A stretch of DNA of 12,025 nt from NCBI GenBank assembly GCA_050012535.1, contig JBEKGZ010000043.1, positions 1-12,025 on the forward strand, written 5' to 3'. Source of the DNA: CAVPLU01 sp050012535 (lineage in GTDB: Archaea; Thermoproteota; Bathyarchaeia; 40CM-2-53-6). Positions 6,105-12,025 of the stretch are shown here, one piece after another (positions within the stretch are counted from its first letter, which is position 1; the number at the start of each line of letters is the position of its first letter). The translations under genes were made by a program, and so were the position numbers. The notes under the pieces are model-generated. The model was not told the DNA's origin and did not search any database. It worked only from the letters and a program-made list of their open reading frames with translations.

Positions 6105-7064
6105 ATGCAGATAGCTGACCTCCTGAAAGGAAGATCCATTGTTGTCATAGGCGGAACAGGCAGCTTCGGTCGCACAATTGTCCCTGAACTTCTGAAATAT
6201 CAAGCAAAAGAGGTCATAGTGTTCTCCAGAGACGAGGAGAAACAACTTGACATGCAACGAGCCATCTCTGACCCACGACTTAGATTCGTGATTGGCGATG
6301 TTCGAGATCTTGACCGCGTGAGCGAGTGCATCAAATCAGACTACGTGTATCATGCAGCCGCCCTCAAGATCATGCCAACCTGTGAACAATTCCCACTTGA
6401 AACGTTGAAGACCAATATTCAGGGAACCCTAAACGTGAAGGAAGCATGCGCAAAGAACGGAGTCGAGAAGGCTATCTTCGTTAGCACCGACAAAGCGGTG
6501 AAGCCCGTAAACACATATGGAATGACAAAGGCTCTTGCCGAGAAGATCTGGTTGGATCCGAAACCTTCTTCGAAGACGCTGTTCAGCGTCGTAAGGTATG
6601 GTAACGTGCTCGGGTCTAGGGGCTCCGTGGTTCCTTACTTCAGAGACCTGATTGCACAAAGAAGACCTCTTCCGATCACAGATCCAAAGATGAGCCGTTT
6701 TCTACTAACTCTGAGACAGGCGATCGAACTAGTATTCTATGCAAGCGCGAATATGCATGGAGGAGAGATCTTCATTCCTAAGAACCCTGCCTGCATGGTA
6801 TTGGACCTAGTCGAAGCTCTTGCGGGGAAAAACTACCCCGTAGAGAACGTTGGAATCCGTCCCGGCGAGAAGACAGTAGAAGTGCTTCTGAACGAGGAAG
6901 AAACACGAAGAACCGAGGAACGTGAGACTTGCTTCGTGGTCCATCCCCACGGTGGCTATCATGGCAATATGAAAGAGGAGTTCACTAGCCTCAACGCAAG
7001 ACAACTCGAAGTACAGGAAACAAGGCAGCTACTGAAAGAGGCCGGAATCCAGTGCTCCTCATAA
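6105..7064 (+). CDS. Nucleotide-sugar 4,6-dehydratase, CapE/FnlA-like (Polysacc_synt_2 family)
   Basis: The 319-residue protein is an extended short-chain dehydrogenase of the CapD/FlaA1/PseB family. It has the NAD(P) loop GGTGSFG (16-22), GDVRD (64-68), HAAALK (83-88), the catalytic block STDKAVKPVNTYGMTK with D129, K130 and Y138, and RYGNVLGSRGSVVP (164-177). Such enzymes convert UDP-GlcNAc or a similar donor to a 4-keto-6-deoxy sugar. Several blocks (PTCEQFPLETLKTN, PITDPKMSRFLLTL, GEIFIPKNPA, GIRPGEKTVEVLL) resemble the CapE/FnlA branch, which also inverts C5 to enter L-FucNAc synthesis. As I recall, CapE has Met where this protein has Tyr in YGMTK, so the C5 stereochemistry is uncertain. 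It is soluble, lacking the membrane domain of large CapD proteins. The ATG at 6105 follows the transferase stop by 5 nt, and the 3' end overlaps the reductase gene by 13 nt. Confidence 0.92.
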   Translation: MQIADLLKGRSIVVIGGTGSFGRTIVPELLKYQAKEVIVFSRDEEKQLDMQRAISDPRLRFVIGDVRDLDRVSECIKSDYVYHAAALKIMPTCEQFPLETLKTNIQGTLNVKEACAKNGVEKAIFVSTDKAVKPVNTYGMTKALAEKIWLDPKPSSKTLFSVVRYGNVLGSRGSVVPYFRDLIAQRRPLPITDPKMSRFLLTLRQAIELVFYASANMHGGEIFIPKNPACMVLDLVEALAGKNYPVENVGIRPGEKTVEVLLNEEETRRTEERETCFVVHPHGGYHGNMKEEFTSLNARQLEVQETRQLLKEAGIQCSS

Positions 7065-7798
7065 CGGGCGCATCTGGAACACTTGGAAGAGAGTTTGCCA
7101 GACTCGTGCCCGAAGCTCTGACGCCTAGCCATTCAGACCTGGACTTGACGAGAAGGGATACCGTTTTCGACTACGTGACTTCGAACCAAGTGGAGACAGC
7201 AATCCATTGCGCTGCCTTGGCCAGCGTCAGCACATGCGAGACGAACCAGAGGCAAGCGTATCAAACCAACGTGAACGGAACTAGGAACATCCTTGATGCC
7301 CTATCAAGGCACAAGCCTGACGGTTACTTTGTTTACGTCTCCACAGCCTGTGTTTTTCCTGGCGACGAGCCTACGCGATTCTACAGTGAGGAGGACATCC
7401 CCTATCCAAAGAACTTCTATGGAATGACGAAACTTTTGGCCGAGCACTCGGTCGTTGAAAGAGCTTCGACATCGGATCTTAAAGCTCTGATTATCCGCAC
7501 GAACTTCGCAGGGCGAGGAAAGTGGAAGCATCCTTCAGCCTTCGTAGACCGATACGGTACCTACCTATACCCGGATCAAGTAGCGAGAGCCGTGACAGAC
7601 CTCATGCGTGCAAAGATGAAGGGGCACATTCACGTGTCTGGCGACAGACGCATAAGCATGTACGATTTTGCACGCATCGAAGATCCTAATGTGAAGCCCA
7701 TGACCTTGAATAACTACCGCGGCCCTCCGGTCACAGTGAACATGTGCTTGACCTCAAAGAGGGTGCCGCTCGTTCCCTTCGAACCTAAGGTAGCTTAG
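7052..7798 (+). CDS. RmlD-like NAD(P)-dependent sugar reductase (short extended SDR)
   Basis: This 248-residue protein has a Rossmann loop ITGASGTLG (4-12), the HCAALASVSTCE block (52-63), NVNGTRNI (73-80), a catalytic STACVFPGD segment (97-105) and Y123-GMT-K127, the YxxxK pair. Pattern and length are closest to RmlD/dTDP-4-dehydrorhamnose reductase, which reduces a 4-keto sugar, but it is about 40 residues shorter than usual. The region after the active site (ALIIRTNFAGRGKWKHPSAF) runs quickly into a DQVARAVTDLM segment, so the substrate-binding part is reduced. The start is GTG 7052, overlapping the dehydratase by 13 nt, which indicates translational coupling. The obvious role is to reduce the dehydratase's 4-keto product, like the CapE-CapF or FnlA-FnlB pairs; unlike CapF, no C-terminal cupin is present. 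Exact substrate is unknown. Confidence 0.85.
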   Translation: MLLITGASGTLGREFARLVPEALTPSHSDLDLTRRDTVFDYVTSNQVETAIHCAALASVSTCETNQRQAYQTNVNGTRNILDALSRHKPDGYFVYVSTACVFPGDEPTRFYSEEDIPYPKNFYGMTKLLAEHSVVERASTSDLKALIIRTNFAGRGKWKHPSAFVDRYGTYLYPDQVARAVTDLMRAKMKGHIHVSGDRRISMYDFARIEDPNVKPMTLNNYRGPPVTVNMCLTSKRVPLVPFEPKVA

Positions 7799-7806
7799 AC
7801 GTAAGG

Positions 7807-8592
7807 ATGCGAAACGAGATGCCCACCAAGCCTGTCTCTCGTCAAGAGGAACAAACGATCGCAAGTTTCGATTGGCAATGGCGACACTTGGCAGAGGATG
7901 GACCTCCAGGAGATCAGGCGATCTTACTGTGGGCTCCTGGATGGCGAGAGAAAGTAGACACTATGATCGTAGATGAACTGGGTCTCGCCCCAGCCGATCT
8001 TGCCGGCAAGAGGGCCCTGGATGTAGGCTGCGGTCAGGGTCGTTGGGCGTATGGACTGAAGAAGATAGGGTGTGACGTTCTCGGAATTGACACAAGCCCC
8101 AGCGCGATTGAACTTGCTCGAAAATGGGGGTTGAATGCAAGGGTCATGAACCTGTTCGAGATATCTAATGCGGGTCTGGCGGGCCAGTTTGACTTGGTTT
8201 GGTGCTGGGGCGTCATTCATCACACTGCAGATCCTGAGAGAGCATTCAAATCCGTTGTCGACGCCGTGAGGAGCGGCGGTCTCATTCATTGCTACGTGTA
8301 CAGTCGACCTCGTTCTCGTCAAGTCAGAGCAATGCGAGAGGTCTTGAAACCATTCGGTTTCTCAACCCGCCGGAGAATCATAAGTATGTGGATCAAACTC
8401 GGCCTATATCACGGCAGTGTTCACGAAGGCTTCGATGCACTGTCTCCCTCTATTAATAGGGAGATTGGGGAGCGCGAAATTAGGCGCTGGTGCGAGGAGT
8501 TAGGATTGGACTACGAACGCCGGTACCCAAGATGGGCAAGCAAAAGCGAAGACATCTTCTTCAACGCAAGAAGAGATCACCCGAGCCATTGA
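7807..8592 (+). CDS. Class I SAM-dependent methyltransferase
   Basis: The 261-residue protein has a Methyltransf_11/25-type core: motif I ALDVGCGQG (70-78), the acidic residue D95 at the end of beta-2 (VLGIDTSPSA), and the post-motif II segment FDLVWCWGVIHHTADPERAF (128-147). The N-terminal helix IASFDWQWRHL resembles the F-x-W-x-W start seen in methyltransferases of polysaccharide clusters. It probably methylates a sugar, a lipid-linked intermediate or a small molecule of this pathway; the substrate cannot be read from sequence. There is no membrane segment. The ATG at 7807 is preceded by GTAAGG, 8 nt after the reductase stop; a second ATG at codon 5 is possible. The radical SAM gene follows after 4 nt, so the two SAM-using enzymes are tightly coupled. 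Confidence 0.9.
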   Translation: MRNEMPTKPVSRQEEQTIASFDWQWRHLAEDGPPGDQAILLWAPGWREKVDTMIVDELGLAPADLAGKRALDVGCGQGRWAYGLKKIGCDVLGIDTSPSAIELARKWGLNARVMNLFEISNAGLAGQFDLVWCWGVIHHTADPERAFKSVVDAVRSGGLIHCYVYSRPRSRQVRAMREVLKPFGFSTRRRIISMWIKLGLYHGSVHEGFDALSPSINREIGEREIRRWCEELGLDYERRYPRWASKSEDIFFNARRDHPSH

Positions 8593-8596
8593 GGAG

Positions 8597-9736
8597 TTGT
8601 CGAGACTGAAGCTCACAAGAAGAACCTGGGCACGTTTTGGCCGTTACTTGTATCGAAGACATAGCTTGCGAGCGATCCCTACGCAAGTGGGCCTCTGTGT
8701 AACCCATCTCTGTAATATTCGCTGCGTCTACTGCATGCGTGAGACATTCCAGCCGCCAAGAGATTCAATGACCGTAGAGCGAGTCAAGAAACTGATGCAT
8801 CGGATGCCCTACGTGAGCGGCGTATGCATAATGGGACTATGCGAACCTCTCATGAATCCGCAAACACCCGACATCGTCCGCTGGCTGTCGGATGAAGGTG
8901 GCTATTCAACGTCTCTTACCACAAACGGAATGATCCCGTTAAATCTTAACATACTGGACGCATTGCTCCGAGTCGACGATATGGTGTTCAGCATCGACAC
9001 TTCAGATCCTGAGACGTTCCGTTATCTGCGCGGCGGCGCCGACTTGAATCGGGTTATGGAAAATCTGGAGCGACTCTTGCAGTTCAAGCGTGAACTCGGC
9101 CTAGGCAGGTTTGACAACCCGCCAATTCACATAAACGCTGTGATAACGTCTAGGAACTTCTCCCAGATACCGGGCTTGATCAAGATGCTAGAGCCTCACG
9201 CAAGTGAACTCACCTATTTGATGGTCGATCCCATTACCAGGCCAGACTACCAAGACTTTGAAAAGCCGCTGATGATCCAGCGCACTCAGTTTGAGCAGCA
9301 AATTGGAGAGTATCGTAGAATTGCAGGCGAGTCCCCCCTCAAGATCGTCGGTTTCGACTACATGCTGGAACCAAGTTCGAACTGGCGCGACTGCCCCATG
9401 TCATGGGACGGTATGTTTGTCCAGCCGAACGGCGACGCTTATTTCTGTTACAACTATGAGTACGTCCTAGGAAACGTTTTCCAGCAGAACCCGCTATTCG
9501 TCTGGAATAGCTCAAGAGCGAAGCAATTTAGGCGGAAACTCCTCACATCTGATCCGCCTTTGGCACAATGTCGCAGTTGCAACTTTGCCAGAAAAGGATG
9601 GCAGCCTAGCGGCGTGTACTACCAAACAAAACAAGATGTGATTTCCTGGGAGACCCCCTTGGCCAACGGGAAGTTGTTCAGTGGAGAGGAAGTACCATCT
9701 ACCTCTTTCGCCAGATACGAATCGCACGTTGTATAA
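8597..9736 (+). CDS. Radical SAM protein with SPASM-like C-terminal domain
   Basis: The 379-residue protein has the radical SAM cluster motif C39-NIR-C43-VY-C46 in THLCNIRCVYCMRE, which binds a [4Fe-4S] cluster and SAM. A SPASM-like C-terminal region holds C266 (DCPMSWDG), C284 (YFCYN), then GNVFQQNPLFVWNS, then C325-x2-C328 (QCRSCN), enough for one auxiliary Fe-S cluster. The SAM-binding GGEP-type motif is altered to G80-L-C-E-P84, with Cys where Gly is usual. SLTTNGMIP and FSIDTSDPETFRYLRGG are normal for the family. The reaction is unknown; relatives do peptide maturation, dehydrogenation, epimerisation or cofactor synthesis. The start called is TTG 8597, with GAGGAG directly before it at unusually short spacing. 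A later TTG at codon 24 would leave little sequence before the core. It is 4 nt downstream of the methyltransferase. Confidence 0.9.
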   Translation: MSRLKLTRRTWARFGRYLYRRHSLRAIPTQVGLCVTHLCNIRCVYCMRETFQPPRDSMTVERVKKLMHRMPYVSGVCIMGLCEPLMNPQTPDIVRWLSDEGGYSTSLTTNGMIPLNLNILDALLRVDDMVFSIDTSDPETFRYLRGGADLNRVMENLERLLQFKRELGLGRFDNPPIHINAVITSRNFSQIPGLIKMLEPHASELTYLMVDPITRPDYQDFEKPLMIQRTQFEQQIGEYRRIAGESPLKIVGFDYMLEPSSNWRDCPMSWDGMFVQPNGDAYFCYNYEYVLGNVFQQNPLFVWNSSRAKQFRRKLLTSDPPLAQCRSCNFARKGWQPSGVYYQTKQDVISWETPLANGKLFSGEEVPSTSFARYESHVV

Positions 9737-10114
9737 CACAAGGGAACCACGTCATCTAGTAGAGCTTAGCACTGTGGTCAGCAAGGTACGAGAGGAACGG
9801 AAGAGACCTATGGCAGGCAGGACAAGTGAGTCCTACACGAACTTAGGAATACACTCTAATGCATATCAAGCTCCATCTAGGTGAGGATGCTAAGTGAGCC
9901 ACTGGAACCTTGTCATCACTAGCGGGCGGTCAAGTGGAGCGGCCCTAACGCCGGATTCCATTCTGGGTCAACAGCCATTCTGCCATCTTATTCCGATGCT
10001 TGGCGATAGCTCAGCTAACAGCCCATTGTGCCTCCCAGAAGGAGGTGATGAAAGTCAAGCGAAACGAATTGGAAAAGTAATCTACACGCTAAGAAGTTCG
10101 CGTCGGTGGATACA
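9737..10114 (+). other. 378-nt gap inside the glycan cluster
   Basis: Every other junction in this run is a few nucleotides or an overlap, so this gap stands out. It holds one weakly supported small frame (9894-10118), a hairpin with an SD-like 3' arm (10031-10045), and possible promoter-like A/T stretches near 9850-9868 and 10071-10087. No tRNA, repeat or known riboswitch is recognisable. It may contain an internal promoter or the remnant of a lost gene; neither is shown by the sequence. Confidence 0.5.
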
Positions 10115-10118
10115 ATGA
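9894..10118 (+). CDS. Possible small protein of 74 residues, unrecognised
   Basis: The case for this frame is its translation signals. AGGTGAGG at 9880-9887 lies 6 nt before the GTG start, and the TGA stop overlaps the ATG of the next glycosyltransferase as ATGA, a common coupling arrangement. The case against is the product. It has no recognisable motif beyond a generic N-terminal strand and turn (NLVITSGRSSGAAL), loosely like the P-loop of sulfotransferases but without the rest of that fold. It is rich in Ser, Gly and Pro and has a basic end (RSSRRW). Third-position base composition looks mixed and does not decide. It could be a real short gene, a degraded remnant, or a chance frame. Treat as tentative. 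Confidence 0.28.
   Translation: MSHWNLVITSGRSSGAALTPDSILGQQPFCHLIPMLGDSSANSPLCLPEGGDESQAKRIGKVIYTLRSSRRWIQ
10031..10049 (+). promoter_or_regulatory. CCTCC/GGAGG hairpin containing a perfect Shine-Dalgarno sequence
   Basis: CCTCC (10031-10035) and GGAGG (10041-10045) can pair around a 5-nt CAGAA loop, with two further wobble pairs outside. The 3' arm continues as GGAGGTGAT (10041-10049), a full complement of the conserved 3' end of archaeal 16S rRNA. Yet no gene starts at a suitable distance: the next real start is 66 nt away. It may be a sequestered ribosome entry site, a remnant of a lost gene start, or chance. Confidence 0.3.
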
Positions 10119-11287
10119 GGATCCTTCACTGCTTTAACATGGCGAATGATGGCTGGTCTGCTGTCAAGGGCCTTCGAGCTATCGGAGCAGACGCTCACCT
10201 CATTGTTCACCGTCCAGCACACGTGGCAAGCCTCCCTCACTGGGAAGAAGGAGAGATCGACATGACACGTATCGGAAACCTCTACGATCCAGATTGGACT
10301 ATTCTCAATGAAAGTTGGCGCATGCCTAACTACGTTCACATATGGGATCTGAGAAGGAGTTGGTATCCTCTAAGCGTACCGTTGAAGTGGTTTCGGAGGA
10401 TGCCGGAGCTGGCTGATTATGATATTGTAATCGGACACTTTCCCTTCGCAAAGGTCGCGCTGTTCTACAAGTTGCTGCACCACAAACCGTACGTAATCTA
10501 TGACGCAGGGTGGATACGTTACCTCCATCGATACAACTTCCGTTCCTATCAGCTAGCCAGAATCGGATACAGGAGCGCAGCCAAGATCTTGTTTACCAAC
10601 GTGGATACCTATTCGATGTTCGTCAATGCCGGATATCCGCCAGCGAAGATGCTCTACACTCCTTTCGCAGTTGACATGGACCTTTATCGCCCTAGTAAGC
10701 CCCTGGCAACTTTTGATGGTTCACCGGTCTTCTTCTCTCCAAGTCGCCAAGACTGGCCTGAGAAAGGCAATGATATTCTAATGTATGCTTTTCAAAGGTA
10801 TCTGAAGCGTCAACCGAACGCCCTCCTGCTGCTCTCTGAATGGGGACAAAGTGACGTACTAAGTGGGCGAAACTACCTTGACATGACGAAGGATCTTGTC
10901 AAGCAGTTGGGCATCGAAGATTCGGTGAAATGGCTGCCGGTTATGCCAAAACGAAGGCTTGTGGAATTATACAACACCGCTGACGTGGTGTTTGACCAGT
11001 ATGTTTTCGGAGCATTGGGCACGACTAGCCCAGAAGCAATGTCGTGTGGAAAACCAGTCGTCGCATATGTTGACCCTCTGCTCTGGACTAGATGGCACGT
11101 CTCAGCACCACCAGTGGCAGAGGCGAGAACGGCAGAAGAGATCTATCAACAAATGGTGGCACTCGAAGACCCACGTCTACGCGAAGATTATGGTCGAAAA
11201 GGCCGAACATGGATCGCAGAGAACTGCGAGATGAAGCTAGTGGCGAGGCAGCAGCTAGGGATCTGCGAGGAACTCCAAAGAAAATAG
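10115..11287 (+). CDS. GT4-like (GT-B fold) glycosyltransferase
   Basis: This 390-residue protein is a second GT-B glycosyltransferase. The N-terminal domain opens with MRILHCFNMANDGWSAVKGL and includes ADYDIVIGHFPFAKVALFYK (100-119). The linker PFAVDMDLYRP (183-193) leads to the donor domain: FFSPSRQDWPEKGNDIL (206-222) with R211 and K217 in the usual phosphate-binding region, and FGALGTTSPEAMSCGKPVVA (298-317), where E307 sits at the conserved second Glu position. It shares domain layout but little obvious sequence with the transferase at 5200-6099, so it likely makes a different linkage. ATG 10115 is preferred over an in-frame GTG at 10106, because the GTG is part of the ribosome binding site GGTGGAT (10105-10111). 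It follows the 378-nt gap and is 7 nt upstream of the membrane-protein gene. Confidence 0.92.
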   Translation: MRILHCFNMANDGWSAVKGLRAIGADAHLIVHRPAHVASLPHWEEGEIDMTRIGNLYDPDWTILNESWRMPNYVHIWDLRRSWYPLSVPLKWFRRMPELADYDIVIGHFPFAKVALFYKLLHHKPYVIYDAGWIRYLHRYNFRSYQLARIGYRSAAKILFTNVDTYSMFVNAGYPPAKMLYTPFAVDMDLYRPSKPLATFDGSPVFFSPSRQDWPEKGNDILMYAFQRYLKRQPNALLLLSEWGQSDVLSGRNYLDMTKDLVKQLGIEDSVKWLPVMPKRRLVELYNTADVVFDQYVFGALGTTSPEAMSCGKPVVAYVDPLLWTRWHVSAPPVAEARTAEEIYQQMVALEDPRLREDYGRKGRTWIAENCEMKLVARQQLGICEELQRK

Positions 11288-11294
11288 AGCAGTA

Positions 11295-11906
11295 ATGGAC
11301 ACTCCGTGCCACCAAAGTCTTCAGAATTCAATGACGAATCAACAAAGCCCTGAATTAGACATGGCCTCCAAAGAGGAATCATATAATAGGGCGATACCGA
11401 GTCTTGGATTCAGACCGGTCATGACCGGAAAAGTTCGCTATCTTGCCCGCATGTGGTACTATTTCAGAATAGGCTACGCAACCTATCTGACCTTTGTGTT
11501 GGGAGCTGTCCAAACACTGGTCGTAGTTTGGTATCTCGCACTTGCCCAAATGCCACAAGTCGAAAGCATCTTCGGCCATTTCATACCCTTCGCTATTCTC
11601 ATAACGATCGTGGGAGTTCCACTGAGCGTCGCAATGGGATGGCTTCACATCAAGCGAACCCCGGCCTACACCTCTGAAATAGACATCGGAGTAGAGGCCA
11701 ACCCCTACTACTACAAACTCCCTCCAGGATTCAATCGGGAAGCATTTGCACCTCTCTATCTAGAGCTGCTCACACAATTGAGCAGATTGCTCGACGCACA
11801 GAATCTCCTTACAAAGGATGACAAGTCTCGGATTAGAGACTTGGAAGACAAACTCCAAGTTCTCATCGAAGGCGGTTACGTGGGAACCCCGAGAACGAAG
11901 CTTTGA
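11295..11906 (+). CDS. Small membrane protein with two transmembrane helices, unknown function
   Basis: The 203-residue protein has a hydrophilic N-terminus of about 55 residues, two membrane helices at about 61-84 (ATYLTFVLGAVQTLVVVWYL) and 95-117 (HFIPFAILITIVGVPLSVAM), and a soluble C-terminal part. After the second helix comes a distinctive segment, GWLHIKRTPAYTSEIDIGVE, then NPYYYKLPPGFNREAFAP, followed by an amphipathic, probably coiled helix (residues 155-192). I recall similar two-helix proteins with the WLHIKRTPAY and NPYYYK motifs in thaumarchaeal and related genomes, without a known function; this is memory, not a search. The ATG at 11295 lies 7 nt after the glycosyltransferase stop; in-frame ATGs at codons 13 and 23 are alternatives because the extreme N-terminus looks unstructured. 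It may anchor or scaffold glycan enzymes at the membrane, which is speculation. Confidence 0.82.
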   Translation: MDTPCHQSLQNSMTNQQSPELDMASKEESYNRAIPSLGFRPVMTGKVRYLARMWYYFRIGYATYLTFVLGAVQTLVVVWYLALAQMPQVESIFGHFIPFAILITIVGVPLSVAMGWLHIKRTPAYTSEIDIGVEANPYYYKLPPGFNREAFAPLYLELLTQLSRLLDAQNLLTKDDKSRIRDLEDKLQVLIEGGYVGTPRTKL

Positions 11907-11920
11907 CACGCGCATTCTGA

Positions 11921-12025
11921 GGAGAAATACCTGCCCGCTTTCGTAATTGCAGAGTTCACATTCGCAAGCTGAACGAATTGCTTCCTTTTCGGAAAGCGCC
12001 TTTGCAAAGAGAGGTCCATGGCCCC
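11921..12025 (+). other. Right-edge sequence, possible 5' end of the next gene
   Basis: After the membrane-protein stop, 119 nt remain. One plus-strand frame is open from 11921 to the edge and contains a TTG at 11978 (LLPFRKAPLQREVHGP). Independently, GAGGTC at 12011-12016 precedes an ATG at 12018 in a different frame. Either could be the start of a further gene, but too little is present to choose or to name a product. No terminator is evident, so the transcript may continue. Confidence 0.2.

Noticed and set aside
9681..9884. A 67-codon frame starting inside the end of the radical SAM gene, considered as an extra gene or a frameshifted extension.
   Set aside because: It overlaps the last 56 nt of a well-formed gene, has no motif, and the radical SAM protein is already full length.
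10009..10022. A TAGCTCAG sequence resembling a tRNA D-arm.
   Set aside because: No acceptor stem, anticodon arm or GTTCGA T-loop at suitable spacing could be found.
10048..10080. A 10-codon frame (ATG AAA GTC ... AAG TAA) starting inside the strong SD sequence, considered as a leader peptide.
   Set aside because: Its ATG overlaps the SD instead of following it, and there is no second SD upstream; the peptide shows no attenuator-like codon run.
1..12025. Searched by eye for CRISPR arrays, insertion sequences, integrase genes, terminal repeats and toxin or defence modules.
   Set aside because: No repeated spacer pattern, transposase-like protein or flanking repeat was seen; nothing supports a mobile element in this window.

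Overview
The window looks archaeal. The clearest marker is a 58-codon gene for RNA polymerase subunit P (RpoP/Rpb12), a subunit that bacteria lack. It sits with the 5' end of an archaeal/eukaryal-type glycyl-tRNA synthetase, a CofE ligase of the F420 pathway, a stand-alone TRAM protein of the archaeal type, BRE/TATA-like promoters, and many TTG or GTG starts preceded by GGTGA-type ribosome binding sites. A membrane-bound proton pyrophosphatase next to these genes, together with F420 synthesis, would fit a TACK-group archaeon such as a Bathyarchaeia or Thaumarchaeota relative. That placement is inference; no rRNA or other phylogenetic marker was tested.

Left part (1-3201) is on the minus strand. 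It reads hppA (K+-independent H+-pyrophosphatase), rpoP, a YkgJ-type cysteine-cluster protein, then glyS, which runs off the left edge. hppA and rpoP are only 5 nt apart and are probably co-transcribed. A divergent promoter region (3202-3437) separates hppA from cofE on the plus strand. cofE is followed by a small four-cysteine protein of unknown function. A TRAM-domain gene then lies on the minus strand (4659-4889).

Right part (5200-11906) is a plus-strand run that looks like a surface-glycan or protein-glycosylation cluster: a GT4-like glycosyltransferase, a CapE/FnlA-like nucleotide-sugar 4,6-dehydratase, an RmlD-like reductase overlapping it, a SAM methyltransferase, a radical SAM/SPASM protein, a second GT4-like glycosyltransferase and a small two-helix membrane protein. 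The first five are separated by 8 nt or less, or overlap, which suggests one transcript. A gap of about 380 nt (9737-10114) interrupts the run and holds only a weakly supported small ORF and a hairpin carrying a perfect anti-anti-SD sequence. The dehydratase and reductase would make a 6-deoxy-amino sugar nucleotide, the methyltransferase and radical SAM enzyme could modify a sugar or a carrier, and the transferases would assemble the glycan. No flippase, polymerase or oligosaccharyltransferase is visible, so the cluster probably continues to the right.

No tRNA, rRNA, CRISPR array, insertion sequence or integration site was found.
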